Translations under genes and position numbers: made by a program | Shown here: one piece after another, positions 24,574 through 31,935 of the stretch | Numbering within the stretch: the first letter of the stretch is position 1 | Layout: each line of letters starts with the position of its first letter | Notes under the pieces: generated by a model | Database searches by the model: none | Told to the model about the DNA's origin: nothing | Seen by the model: the letters and a program-made list of their open reading frames with translations, nothing else | DNA from: Cryomorphaceae bacterium | GTDB taxonomy: Bacteria; Bacteroidota; Bacteroidia; Flavobacteriales_D; Cryomorphaceae | Assembly (NCBI GenBank): GCA_003565555.1 | Contig: PXBH01000199.1 | Coordinates: forward strand, 1-44,460 | Length of the DNA: 44,460 nt | Direction of reading: 5' to 3'

Positions 24574-25821
24574 TCAGCGCCAATCAACGATTTCATTGGC
24601 ATGGTATTCTCCCGCCTTCAGCTTGACCGCCATTTTTTTGAAGGTCTCGATGGTGTAGGCTACATCTTCAAGCGTGTGCACGGCAGTAGGGATCAGCCGC
24701 AGCATGATTACGTCTTTCGGTACCACGGGGTACACCACAATACTGCAGAAGATGTTGAAATTTTCTCTGAGGTCCATGGTGATATTTGTGGCCTCTCCGA
24801 GGGTTCCCTTGAGAAAAACCGGGGTGACCACAGAATTGGTCAGGCCCAGATCGAAGCCGGCTTCACGCAGCCCTGACTGAAGGGCGTTGGCGATTTTCCA
24901 TAGATTTTCTTTGTGCTGCGGCTCGTTGCGCATCATCTCCAAGCGCTTGATGGCCCCTGCTACGATGGGCATGGGCAGAGACTTGGCGAAGGTTTGCGAG
25001 CGCATATTGTAGCGCAAGAACTCGATAACCTGCTCATCACCCGCCACGAAGGCACCGATGGTAGCCATGGCTTTTGCAAAGGTGCCGAAGTACACGTCGA
25101 TTTGGTCCTGAACGCCCTGTGCAGACCCGGCGCCTCGGCCGTCGCGGCCTATGGTTCCGAATCCGTGGGCATCGTCTACAAAGAGGCGGAACTTAAAAGC
25201 CTCCTTCAGTGCGGCGATTTCGCGGAGTTTACCTTGATCGCCGGCCATTCCGAACACACCTTCCGTTACCACCAGAATTCCTCCGCCGGTATTTCGGGTA
25301 AACTTTTGCGCGTGCTCCAGCTGCTTGCGGAAGCTGTCCATATCATTGTGCTTAAAGACGAATCGCTTCCCTTGGTGCAGGCGCACCCCGTCGATCATAC
25401 AGGCGTGAGATTCCGAGTCGTAGACAATGACATCATTTCGATCCACGAGGGCTTCAATGGCTGATTGGCACCCTTGGTAGCCGTAATTGAGCAGGAATGC
25501 GTCTTCTTTTTCCATAAAGTCGGCCAGATCGCTCTCGAGCTTTTCGTGCAGCGAGGTTTGACCTGACATCATACGAGCGCCCATGGGATAAGCCATACCC
25601 CATTCGGCTGCCGCTTCTGCATCTGTCGCGCGCACTTCCGGATGGTTGGCGAGCCCGAGGTAGTTATTTACGCTCCACACGAGCACTTCCTTTCCGCGAA
25701 AGGTCATTTTGCGGTCGATTTCGCCCTCGAGCTTGGGGAAAGTGAAGTAACCGTGGGTTTCCTTGGCATATTTCCCCAAAGGGCCGCGGTTGTTTCTAAT
25801 TTTGTCGAAAATGTCTTGCAT
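24574..25821 (-). CDS. serine-palmitoyltransferase-like PLP enzyme
   Basis: A 415-residue PLP-dependent alpha-oxoamine synthase. The start at 25821 (MQDIFDKIRNNRGPLG) matches the usual N-terminus of the Bacteroidota enzymes; the open frame extends much further upstream but crosses the divergent bamD promoter and gene. Key segments are WSVNNYLGLANHPEV, YPMGARMMSGQTSLHE, VDDAHGFGTIG (PLP-contacting Asp/His) and GTFAKAMATIGAF with the Schiff-base lysine. The likely reaction condenses an acyl thioester with serine to start sphingolipid synthesis. Cysteate as amino donor (sulfonolipids, common in gliding Bacteroidota) or glycine (Kbl) are alternatives I cannot exclude. It has its own promoter and terminator. 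Confidence 0.88.
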   Translation of the reverse strand: MQDIFDKIRNNRGPLGKYAKETHGYFTFPKLEGEIDRKMTFRGKEVLVWSVNNYLGLANHPEVRATDAEAAAEWGMAYPMGARMMSGQTSLHEKLESDLADFMEKEDAFLLNYGYQGCQSAIEALVDRNDVIVYDSESHACMIDGVRLHQGKRFVFKHNDMDSFRKQLEHAQKFTRNTGGGILVVTEGVFGMAGDQGKLREIAALKEAFKFRLFVDDAHGFGTIGRDGRGAGSAQGVQDQIDVYFGTFAKAMATIGAFVAGDEQVIEFLRYNMRSQTFAKSLPMPIVAGAIKRLEMMRNEPQHKENLWKIANALQSGLREAGFDLGLTNSVVTPVFLKGTLGEATNITMDLRENFNIFCSIVVYPVVPKDVIMLRLIPTAVHTLEDVAYTIETFKKMAVKLKAGEYHANEIVDWR

Positions 25822-25851
25822 AGTACAGTGGTCGTCACTTGATTTAAAGCG

Positions 25852-25882
25852 CGAAAGTACTGCTTCCCCGTGACCCGGCAAA
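25852..25882 (-). promoter_or_regulatory. Bacteroidota -33/-7 promoter of the acyltransferase gene
   Basis: On the minus strand TTTG (25882-25879), exactly 19 bases, then TACTTTCG (25859-25852), one mismatch from TAnnTTTG. The start codon is 30 bases further on, so this gene, unlike several neighbours, has a normal short leader. Confidence 0.7.
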
Positions 25883-25956
25883 ATGCAATAAAATATCATC
25901 GACATCTTCACGTTCACAAAGCGTTGACAATACTTTATCAATCGTCCGGTTAATCC

Positions 25957-25964
25957 TATCTTTG
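25957..25964 (+). promoter_or_regulatory. -7 element abutting the bamD start
   Basis: TATCTTTG, a perfect match to TAnnTTTG, ends four bases before the ATG at 25969. Transcription would begin at the start codon. The -33 position holds only a weak T-rich match. It is divergent from the acyltransferase promoter, with about 75 bases between the two -33 regions. Confidence 0.6.
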
Positions 25965-25968
25965 CGCG

Positions 25969-26778
25969 ATGTTTTTTAAGCCTGTGCGCACCATTCCCGT
26001 TCTTTTGTTCCTGCTGGTTTTCTCGGCATGCTCTGAGTATGCTAAGATTCTTAAGAGCAGCGATGTGGAGATGAAATACCGCAAAGCCGTGGAGTACTAC
26101 GATGCAGGTGAATACAGCAAGGCACTTTCCCTTTTCGACGAGTTGGGCACCCTGTTTCGCGGTACAAGCCGCAGTGAAATCGTACATTATTACATTGCCA
26201 ATTGCCACTTTAAATTGGGAGACTATTATTTCGCGGGGTATTATTTCAAAAATTATGCGAAAACATATCCCAAAAGTCCGAAAGCGGAAGAAGCGCTCTA
26301 CAAAAGCGCCTATTGCAGCTACCTGAACAGCCCTACGCACAGCTTGGATCAACGGGAGACGGAGCAGGCCATCGAAGAATTTCAACTCTTTCTGAACCGA
26401 TATCCGAAAACCGAACTGAAGGACAGCACCAATACCATGATCACGGAACTGCGGTCAAAACTGGAGCTGAAGTCGTACGAAAATGCCAAGCTCTACTACC
26501 AAATGGAAGAGTACAAATCGGCCACGGTAGCCCTGAAGAATCTTCTGAAAAAATTTCCGGAGAGTCCCCACAGGGAAGAAATCGAGTTTTTGATTGTCAA
26601 AAGCTCTTATCTTTTGGCGGTCAACAGTATTGATTCTAAGAAGGAAGAGAGGTTTGCCGATACCATCGAATCTTATCATAAATTTGTGGACGAATTCGGG
26701 AGCAACAGCAAATACGTAAAAGAGGCAGAAAACCTCTATTCGAATGCCTTGCGCGAACTCGACAAGATGAAATTTTAA
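25969..26778 (+). CDS. bamD: outer membrane assembly lipoprotein BamD
   Basis: A 269-residue lipoprotein of the BamD/YfiO family, part of the machinery that inserts beta-barrel proteins in the outer membrane. The signal peptide ends in the lipobox VFSAC with C21. TPR-like helices follow, including KAVEYYDAGEYSKALSLFDEL, YYIANCHFKLGDYYFAGYYF and a repeat near YQMEEYKSATVALKNLLKKFP. The length is normal. First gene of the bamD-rpoZ-coaBC-DUF4835-recN cluster, an arrangement known across Bacteroidota. The barrel proteins at 30957, 31936 and 36884 would be among its clients. Confidence 0.92.
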   Translation: MFFKPVRTIPVLLFLLVFSACSEYAKILKSSDVEMKYRKAVEYYDAGEYSKALSLFDELGTLFRGTSRSEIVHYYIANCHFKLGDYYFAGYYFKNYAKTYPKSPKAEEALYKSAYCSYLNSPTHSLDQRETEQAIEEFQLFLNRYPKTELKDSTNTMITELRSKLELKSYENAKLYYQMEEYKSATVALKNLLKKFPESPHREEIEFLIVKSSYLLAVNSIDSKKEERFADTIESYHKFVDEFGSNSKYVKEAENLYSNALRELDKMKF

Positions 26779-26791
26779 ACAAACGAAGCAC

Positions 26792-27133
26792 ATGAACTTC
26801 AAAAACACGAATGCCGCGCGTACCACGATCACCCGTGACGTGAAAGATCTGGAAGCGCAAACGGGAAATATCTATGAGTCTATCGTGGTCATTTCCAAAC
26901 GCGCCAACCAAATCAGCTCCGAACTGAAAGAAGAACTCAGCCTCAAGCTTGAGGAGTTCGCTACGTCAACAGACAACCTTGAAGAGGTATTTGAAAACCG
27001 CGAGCAAATCGAAATTTCGAAATTCTACGAGCGCCTGCCCAAACCCCACGCTATCGCAGTGCAGGAAATGCTTGAAGACAATGTTTACTTCCGCAGGTTG
27101 GGTGAGGATCCCGGAGCGGAAGGAGAGAAATAA
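26792..27133 (+). CDS. rpoZ: RNA polymerase omega subunit (Bacteroidota type)
   Basis: A 113-residue protein with the omega core GNIYESIVVISKRANQIS (about residues 25-42), which corresponds to the conserved helix contacting the beta-prime C-terminus. The tail is longer than in Proteobacteria and has a KFYERLPKPHAIAVQEML block typical of the phylum. It starts 13 bases after bamD and is followed nine bases later by coaBC. Omega supports polymerase assembly, and in other phyla ppGpp binding. Confidence 0.85.
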   Translation: MNFKNTNAARTTITRDVKDLEAQTGNIYESIVVISKRANQISSELKEELSLKLEEFATSTDNLEEVFENREQIEISKFYERLPKPHAIAVQEMLEDNVYFRRLGEDPGAEGEK

Positions 27134-27142
27134 TCTCCCGGC

Positions 27143-28345
27143 ATGGGAATGCTCGAGGGCAAGCGGATTCTACTCGGAGTTTGCGGCAGTATTGCGGCTT
27201 ACAAGTCCGCATATATCGTAAGAGAGTTTGTAAAAAGAGGAGCCGAGGTGCAGGTAATATTGACCCCCTCGGCTTTGCGCTTTGTTACGCCGCTCACCTT
27301 GGGTACCCTCAGTAAGCATCCCGTTCTGTCCGACCTGGTGGCCGATGAGCAGCGGGGCGTTTGGAACAACCACGTAGATCTGGGCAACGGCGCCGATCTC
27401 TTTTTAATCGCGCCCGCATCGGCGCATACCCTCGCCAAAATGGCGGGCGGAGAGGCAGATAATTTGCTGCTTACCACCTACCTGAGCGCTACTTGCCCCG
27501 TATTTTTTGCACCGGCCATGGACCTCGATATGCATGCCCACCCCGCGAATGCCGAAAACATAGCACGGCTCGAAGAACGGGGGCACCTGCATATCCCTTC
27601 TGAAAGCGGCGAACTCGCCAGCGGGCTCTCAGGCACAGGGAGAATGGCCGATCCGGAGCATATTGCTGACTATGTAGAAGCCTATTTTACCGAGAAGGCC
27701 CCCTTGCGGGGAAAATCAGTGGTGGTTACGGCAGGCCCTACTTACGAGGCTATTGATCCCGTGCGGTTTATCGGCAACCACAGCTCGGGAAAAATGGGGT
27801 ACGCCCTCGCCAAAGCTTTTGCTGAAGCCGGCGCCCGTGTCACGCTGGTATCCGGCCCGGTGAGCCTGCCCGCCCCCGGAGGGATCCGCCGGATTTCGGT
27901 GACTTCAGCGCAAGAGATGTACCGCGAAACCCTTCCACTTTTCCGGGAAAGTGATATCGGTGTGGCCGCAGCCGCAGTAGCAGATTACAGGCCTGCCGAG
28001 CCCGCGAGTACCAAGATGAAGAAAAAGGATGCCAACCTCAGCATCGAGATGGAACCCACGGAAGATATTTTGAAATCCATGGGCGCTGAAAAGAAGTCGG
28101 GGCAGCTCCTCGTAGGTTTTGCCTTGGAAACCGACAACGCAGAAGCCAATGCGCGCGGGAAGCTCGTTGCCAAGAATTGCGACATGATCGTGCTGAATTC
28201 CCTTGCCGATCAAGGTGCCGGATTCGGCCACGATACCAATAAGATTACTCTCATGACGGGCAATAAAACCGTGCATTCCGAGTTAAAAACAAAAGAAGAA
28301 GCAGCATCCGACATCGTAGCTTTTTTGGTGACCGAATTTTTATGA
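27143..28345 (+). CDS. coaBC: bifunctional CoaBC (phosphopantothenoylcysteine synthetase/decarboxylase)
   Basis: A 400-residue coenzyme A biosynthesis enzyme. The N-terminal flavodoxin-like decarboxylase (CoaC, residues 1-180) has ILLGVCGSIAAYKSA, the active-site histidine in WNNHVDL and the substrate-binding PASAHTLAKM. The C-terminal synthetase (CoaB, about 188-400) starts at VVVTAGPTYEAIDPVRFIGN followed by SSGKMGYALA, and has the lysine-rich STKMKKKD. Two CoaC hallmarks differ from E. coli-type enzymes: PAMN is PAMD, and the mobile-flap cysteine (ACG) is ASG. The second looks shared with other Bacteroidota from memory. Cotranscribed with rpoZ and the DUF4835 gene. Confidence 0.93.
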   Translation: MGMLEGKRILLGVCGSIAAYKSAYIVREFVKRGAEVQVILTPSALRFVTPLTLGTLSKHPVLSDLVADEQRGVWNNHVDLGNGADLFLIAPASAHTLAKMAGGEADNLLLTTYLSATCPVFFAPAMDLDMHAHPANAENIARLEERGHLHIPSESGELASGLSGTGRMADPEHIADYVEAYFTEKAPLRGKSVVVTAGPTYEAIDPVRFIGNHSSGKMGYALAKAFAEAGARVTLVSGPVSLPAPGGIRRISVTSAQEMYRETLPLFRESDIGVAAAAVADYRPAEPASTKMKKKDANLSIEMEPTEDILKSMGAEKKSGQLLVGFALETDNAEANARGKLVAKNCDMIVLNSLADQGAGFGHDTNKITLMTGNKTVHSELKTKEEAASDIVAFLVTEFL

Positions 28346-29247
28346 GACGTCTCTCAGCCCTTTTTACTTTTCTCTTGCTGCTGAGCTACGCTTCGCGTGC
28401 TCAGGAATTAAACTGTCAGGTAGAGGTGATCACTCCCACCATTCAGGGGGTGAATCCCGCTATTTTTGAAAGCCTGGAACAGATGGTTTTTGAGTTCATG
28501 AATAACCGCAAGTGGACCAAGGACCAATTCACCATCGAAGAGCGGATTCGGTGCAATATTTTGATCAATATTAACGAAGCCAGCGCCTCTTCTAACCGAT
28601 ACTCAGCCACGCTTCAGGTAATCTCGGGCCGACCGATTTTCAATACGGATTACTACAGCCCCATTCTCAATATACAAGACAACAATTTTCAGTTTGAATA
28701 CATCCCGAACACCCAATATGTATTCAATCCCGACAATTTTCAGCACAATCTGCTGCATGTATTGGCCTTCTATGCCTATCTGATCATCGGCTACGATTAC
28801 GACACCTTCTCTCTGCGCGGCGGCACGCCTTATTATCAGCAGGCCCAGCGGATCGTGCAGGCGGCGCAAACATCCAATGCATCCGGCTGGAAGGCCTTCG
28901 AAGGTGACAAGAACCGCTACTGGCTGGCAGAAGACATTATGCACCGCACCTTTGAACCCATGCGCGAGTGTCTGTACGAGTACCACAGGCTCGGAATGGA
29001 CCTCATGAGCGAGAAGCTCCCGAAAGGACGAACTGCCTGTATGCGTGCACTTCTCAAGATGGACAAGGTGCATAAGGTAAAGCCGTTGGCATACAATACA
29101 CAGTCTTTTTTTCTGGCCAAGAGTGATGAGATTGTCAACCTTTTCTCCCAGGCTGACCCGCCGGAGCGCAACCAACTCTTCGAGGTGATTTCTAAGGTAG
29201 ATCCCGGAAATCTCAGCAAGTACGAGAAGATGCAGAAAGGGAAATAA
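28342..29247 (+). CDS. DUF4835 exported protein
   Basis: A 301-residue protein with a signal peptide ending near SRAQ (about residue 20). It then shows the DUF4835 beginning, ELNCQVEVITPTIQGVNPAIFESLEQ, and a conserved FQHNLLHVLAFYAYLIIGYDYDTF block. The family is nearly restricted to Bacteroidota and has no established function. Its location in the bamD-coaBC-recN cluster is conserved in the phylum to my knowledge. The ATG overlaps the coaBC stop by four bases. Export and genomic neighbourhood suggest a role in outer-membrane or surface assembly, but this is inference. Confidence 0.88.
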   Translation: MRRLSALFTFLLLLSYASRAQELNCQVEVITPTIQGVNPAIFESLEQMVFEFMNNRKWTKDQFTIEERIRCNILININEASASSNRYSATLQVISGRPIFNTDYYSPILNIQDNNFQFEYIPNTQYVFNPDNFQHNLLHVLAFYAYLIIGYDYDTFSLRGGTPYYQQAQRIVQAAQTSNASGWKAFEGDKNRYWLAEDIMHRTFEPMRECLYEYHRLGMDLMSEKLPKGRTACMRALLKMDKVHKVKPLAYNTQSFFLAKSDEIVNLFSQADPPERNQLFEVISKVDPGNLSKYEKMQKGK

Positions 29248-29277
29248 AGTTCTCGCGGATTTTCCCGTGCGATTTTG

Positions 29278-29285
29278 CAAATTTG
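29278..29285 (+). promoter_or_regulatory. possible -7 element in front of recN
   Basis: CAAATTTG differs from TAnnTTTG at one fixed base and ends four bases before the recN ATG at 29290, the same geometry as in front of bamD. It would allow recN to be transcribed separately from the cluster. No -33 box is seen. Confidence 0.35.
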
Positions 29286-29289
29286 TGCC

Positions 29290-30948
29290 ATGCTGCGCAC
29301 CCTCTCCGTAAAAAATTACGCCCTCATTGAAAACCTCGATATTCAGTTTGATGCGCGGTTGAATATCTTGACGGGTGAAACCGGCAGCGGTAAGTCCATT
29401 ATTCTGGGCGCCATGACCTTACTTTCCGGTGAGCGCGCGGATACTTCATCTGTGCAGGAGGGCAAAAAGAAATGTATTGTTGAAGGGGCCTTCGACATGG
29501 AAGGACTCAACATGGAGCCCTTATTCGAAAGTGTCGACCTCGATTATGAGCCCCTGACCTTGATTCGGAGAGAAATCAATGCCAACGGGAAGAGCCGTGC
29601 CTTTGTGAATGACACCCCGGTGAACCTGAAGGTGCTTCGTGAAATCAGCTTGAAACTCATCGACCTCCACGCCCAACACCAAACCCTGAAGATCAATGAT
29701 CCCGGGTATCAGCTGGGCCTCTTGGACAGGTATGCCGGAGTGACGGATGAATTGAGCACCTACCGCGAAGCCTACCGCCTCTACAGGCAGCATGCCGAGG
29801 CGCTGCGGGAAGCAGAGGAGGAGGGAAGAAAGAACCGGCAAAACTCGGATTTCATGCGTTTTCAGCTTGATGAACTCGAGGCTGCCCGGCTCGATGAGAT
29901 TGACGAGGAGGCACTCGAAGAGGAGTTGAACCTTTTGGAAAATGCCGATGAAATTTCCGCCGGTTTGTCCAAAGCCGTTTATGCTCTTTCCGAAGCAGAG
30001 ATCAACGCCGCATCCGCCCTCCGCGAGGCCCGCGAAGCATTCAGCGTTTTGGCGAAATACGGGAAGGCTTATGAGGAGCTCGGTGAGCGGTGTAAATCTG
30101 CCGAAATTGAGACCCTCGATATGGCCGCTGAGACCGAAGCCCAGCTCAGCAATACCGAGTCGGATCCCGCCAAACTCGCCAAACTGGAGGCCATACGCGA
30201 TACGCTCTACAGGCTTGGGATGAAGCACGACACGGAGGGTGTGCCGGGCTTGAAGGCACTTCGCGACTCGCTGAGGAAGTCGGTATCGGATGCAGATAAT
30301 TTAGACGATCGACTCGGGGAGATGCGCGCTGCAGCGGACGCGGCACTGCGGGAAACGGAAAAGCGCGCCCGCGTGCTCACCGAAAAACGCAGAAAAGGCG
30401 CACAACCGCTTTGCCGGGAGATTATGACCGTATTGAAAACCTTGAACATGAAGGATGCGCACCTTGAGGTGAAGCTGATGCCGACAGCATCTCCCGGTCC
30501 TTCGGGAGCCGACCGTGCTGAGTTTCTCTTCAGCGCCAATGCCGGCCGAAAGCCCGCACCCTTAAAAGATACTGCCTCGGGAGGAGAACTGTCCAGACTC
30601 ATGCTGGCCGTAAAGCAGATCGGTGCGCGAAACGCGGGGAGGTCAACCATCGTTTTTGACGAGATCGATACAGGGGTGTCCGGTGAGGTGGCAGACAGCA
30701 TGGGGCGCATCATGCAGGCCATGTCTTCCGGAATTCAGGTGATCAGCATTACCCACCTCCCGCAGATTGCCGCGAAGGGGGATGCCCATTTTAAGGTGTT
30801 TAAAACCAAGGAGAGCGGCGCCGCTGTTACAAAGATTTCACCGCTGCAAGAAAATGAACGCCTTACTGAAATCGCACAGATGCTCAGCGGAGCGAAGACC
30901 ACCGACGCGGCCATGGCCAATGCGAAAGCACTGCTCTCCGCAGAATGA
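29290..30948 (+). CDS. recN: DNA repair ATPase RecN
   Basis: A 552-residue SMC-like protein for double-strand break repair. Walker A is GETGSGKS near residue 33. The long middle part (about 150-380) is charged coiled coil rich in Glu, Ala and Arg. The ABC signature is in TASGGELSRLMLAVKQI, Walker B in STIVFDEIDTGVSG and the H-loop in ISITHLPQIAAKGD. The start is placed at ATG 29290, since family members begin MLRTLSVKNYALIE; the upstream TTG adds only five residues. It is convergent with the barrel protein gene, with eight bases between the stops. Confidence 0.93.
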   Translation: MLRTLSVKNYALIENLDIQFDARLNILTGETGSGKSIILGAMTLLSGERADTSSVQEGKKKCIVEGAFDMEGLNMEPLFESVDLDYEPLTLIRREINANGKSRAFVNDTPVNLKVLREISLKLIDLHAQHQTLKINDPGYQLGLLDRYAGVTDELSTYREAYRLYRQHAEALREAEEEGRKNRQNSDFMRFQLDELEAARLDEIDEEALEEELNLLENADEISAGLSKAVYALSEAEINAASALREAREAFSVLAKYGKAYEELGERCKSAEIETLDMAAETEAQLSNTESDPAKLAKLEAIRDTLYRLGMKHDTEGVPGLKALRDSLRKSVSDADNLDDRLGEMRAAADAALRETEKRARVLTEKRRKGAQPLCREIMTVLKTLNMKDAHLEVKLMPTASPGPSGADRAEFLFSANAGRKPAPLKDTASGGELSRLMLAVKQIGARNAGRSTIVFDEIDTGVSGEVADSMGRIMQAMSSGIQVISITHLPQIAAKGDAHFKVFKTKESGAAVTKISPLQENERLTEIAQMLSGAKTTDAAMANAKALLSAE

Positions 30949-30956
30949 TGTAGCTT

Positions 30957-31523
30957 TCAGATTTTGATCGCGACCCCGATATTGGCGAAGGTGACTCCCC
31001 ATCCGAACTCGCCCATCGCCGCAATTTTTTCTTTGAACCAATAGCGCCCGCCTACGAACAGGCTTAATCCGATGCCGCTGCTCGCGGGAGACAGTTCGGG
31101 GGGTACATTGCCGAACGCAGCAGAGGAGAGGCTGTTGATGCTCAACATGGCGCCCGCGTAGGTATCCAGATCGTCGATCAAGGGGTAGTGGAGGGCACCG
31201 CGTACGCCGATGATCGTATAGTTGTACCTCCATCCGTATTCGTTCGGACCTCTCGGCCCCGCCCGAAACCGAGAGCGTGAATATCCGATAAAACCGCCTA
31301 CACCGAGGGTGATGCCCTCTTCGATGAAGTCTTCGATCAGTGCGTACTCTCCGGATACGGAAATCGGCGGAACCTGCATGGTGTAGAAGCGTCCGCTGTA
31401 GATGGTCGATCCGAAGCCTACACCGGCATTGATCACGATATCACCTTGATTGAAGGTGCTTTCCTGTGCGCGCACGGACCACGCTGTTGCGCAGAGGGCG
31501 AGGATGAAGAGAAACTTTTTCAC
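30957..31523 (-). CDS. small outer-membrane beta-barrel protein
   Basis: A 188-residue exported protein. The start is set at GTG 31523, giving MKKFLFILALCATAWSVRAQ as signal peptide; the frame is open upstream, but a promoter with perfect spacing ends five bases before this GTG. The mature part alternates hydrophobic and aromatic residues with glycine-rich turns (GFIGYSRSRF, GLSLFVGGRYWF) and ends in a beta-strand, as in OmpX/OmpW-like eight-stranded barrels of the outer membrane beta-barrel superfamily. The function is not predictable. Confidence 0.82.
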   Translation of the reverse strand: MKKFLFILALCATAWSVRAQESTFNQGDIVINAGVGFGSTIYSGRFYTMQVPPISVSGEYALIEDFIEEGITLGVGGFIGYSRSRFRAGPRGPNEYGWRYNYTIIGVRGALHYPLIDDLDTYAGAMLSINSLSSAAFGNVPPELSPASSGIGLSLFVGGRYWFKEKIAAMGEFGWGVTFANIGVAIKI

Positions 31524-31528
31524 GGATA

Positions 31529-31559
31529 GAAATTTACGGGTCTCGGAATAGGCGGCAAA
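31529..31559 (-). promoter_or_regulatory. Bacteroidota -33/-7 promoter of the barrel protein
   Basis: On the minus strand TTTG (31559-31556), exactly 19 bases, TAAATTTC (31536-31529, one mismatch), then five bases and the GTG start at 31523. This supports both the GTG start and a leaderless message. Confidence 0.65.
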
Positions 31560-31935
31560 GGTAAAAACCAAAGTGAACGCGGCCTTATGCCGCGACAAAG
31601 ATTTTGTTCGGGTCCGAAGAAAAATTCAAAACGGACAGAAGCGGATCAAAAATGGTATCGACGGAAGGAGATGGCAGGTTTGCCCCGGATTTCCTCATGG
31701 AAAAGCAATAGATAACCGTGTATTTCCTGTCTGCTCATTTTTGGTTAAATGCGTCACTGTAATATGCGTGAAATTTTTTAGGATGTTGAAATACATTATT
31801 TTGAAAATATCACTTTTACTAAATGAATATTAAAACAGGTAAGATTTACAAAGTATAACCATAACAAACAGTAAAAATATAAGACGATAACCGAAACTAT
31901 GTTTGTCCCGCAATTAGACCTAAACAAACAAACCA
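31560..31935. other. AT-rich intergenic region before the Oar-like receptor
   Basis: About 375 bases with no gene, between the promoter of the barrel protein and the start of the Oar-like receptor. The right half is markedly AT-rich compared with the rest of the window. A TATGTTTG element at 31898-31905, with a weak -33 region, is the best candidate for the receptor's promoter and would give a leader of about 25 bases. I see no clear inverted-repeat operator. Confidence 0.5.

Noticed and set aside
25822-26385. long N-terminal extension of the serine-palmitoyltransferase-like frame
   Set aside because: The extra 188 codons are antisense to bamD and its promoter. Homologues start at the equivalent of 25821, and a good promoter lies 30 bases upstream of that start.
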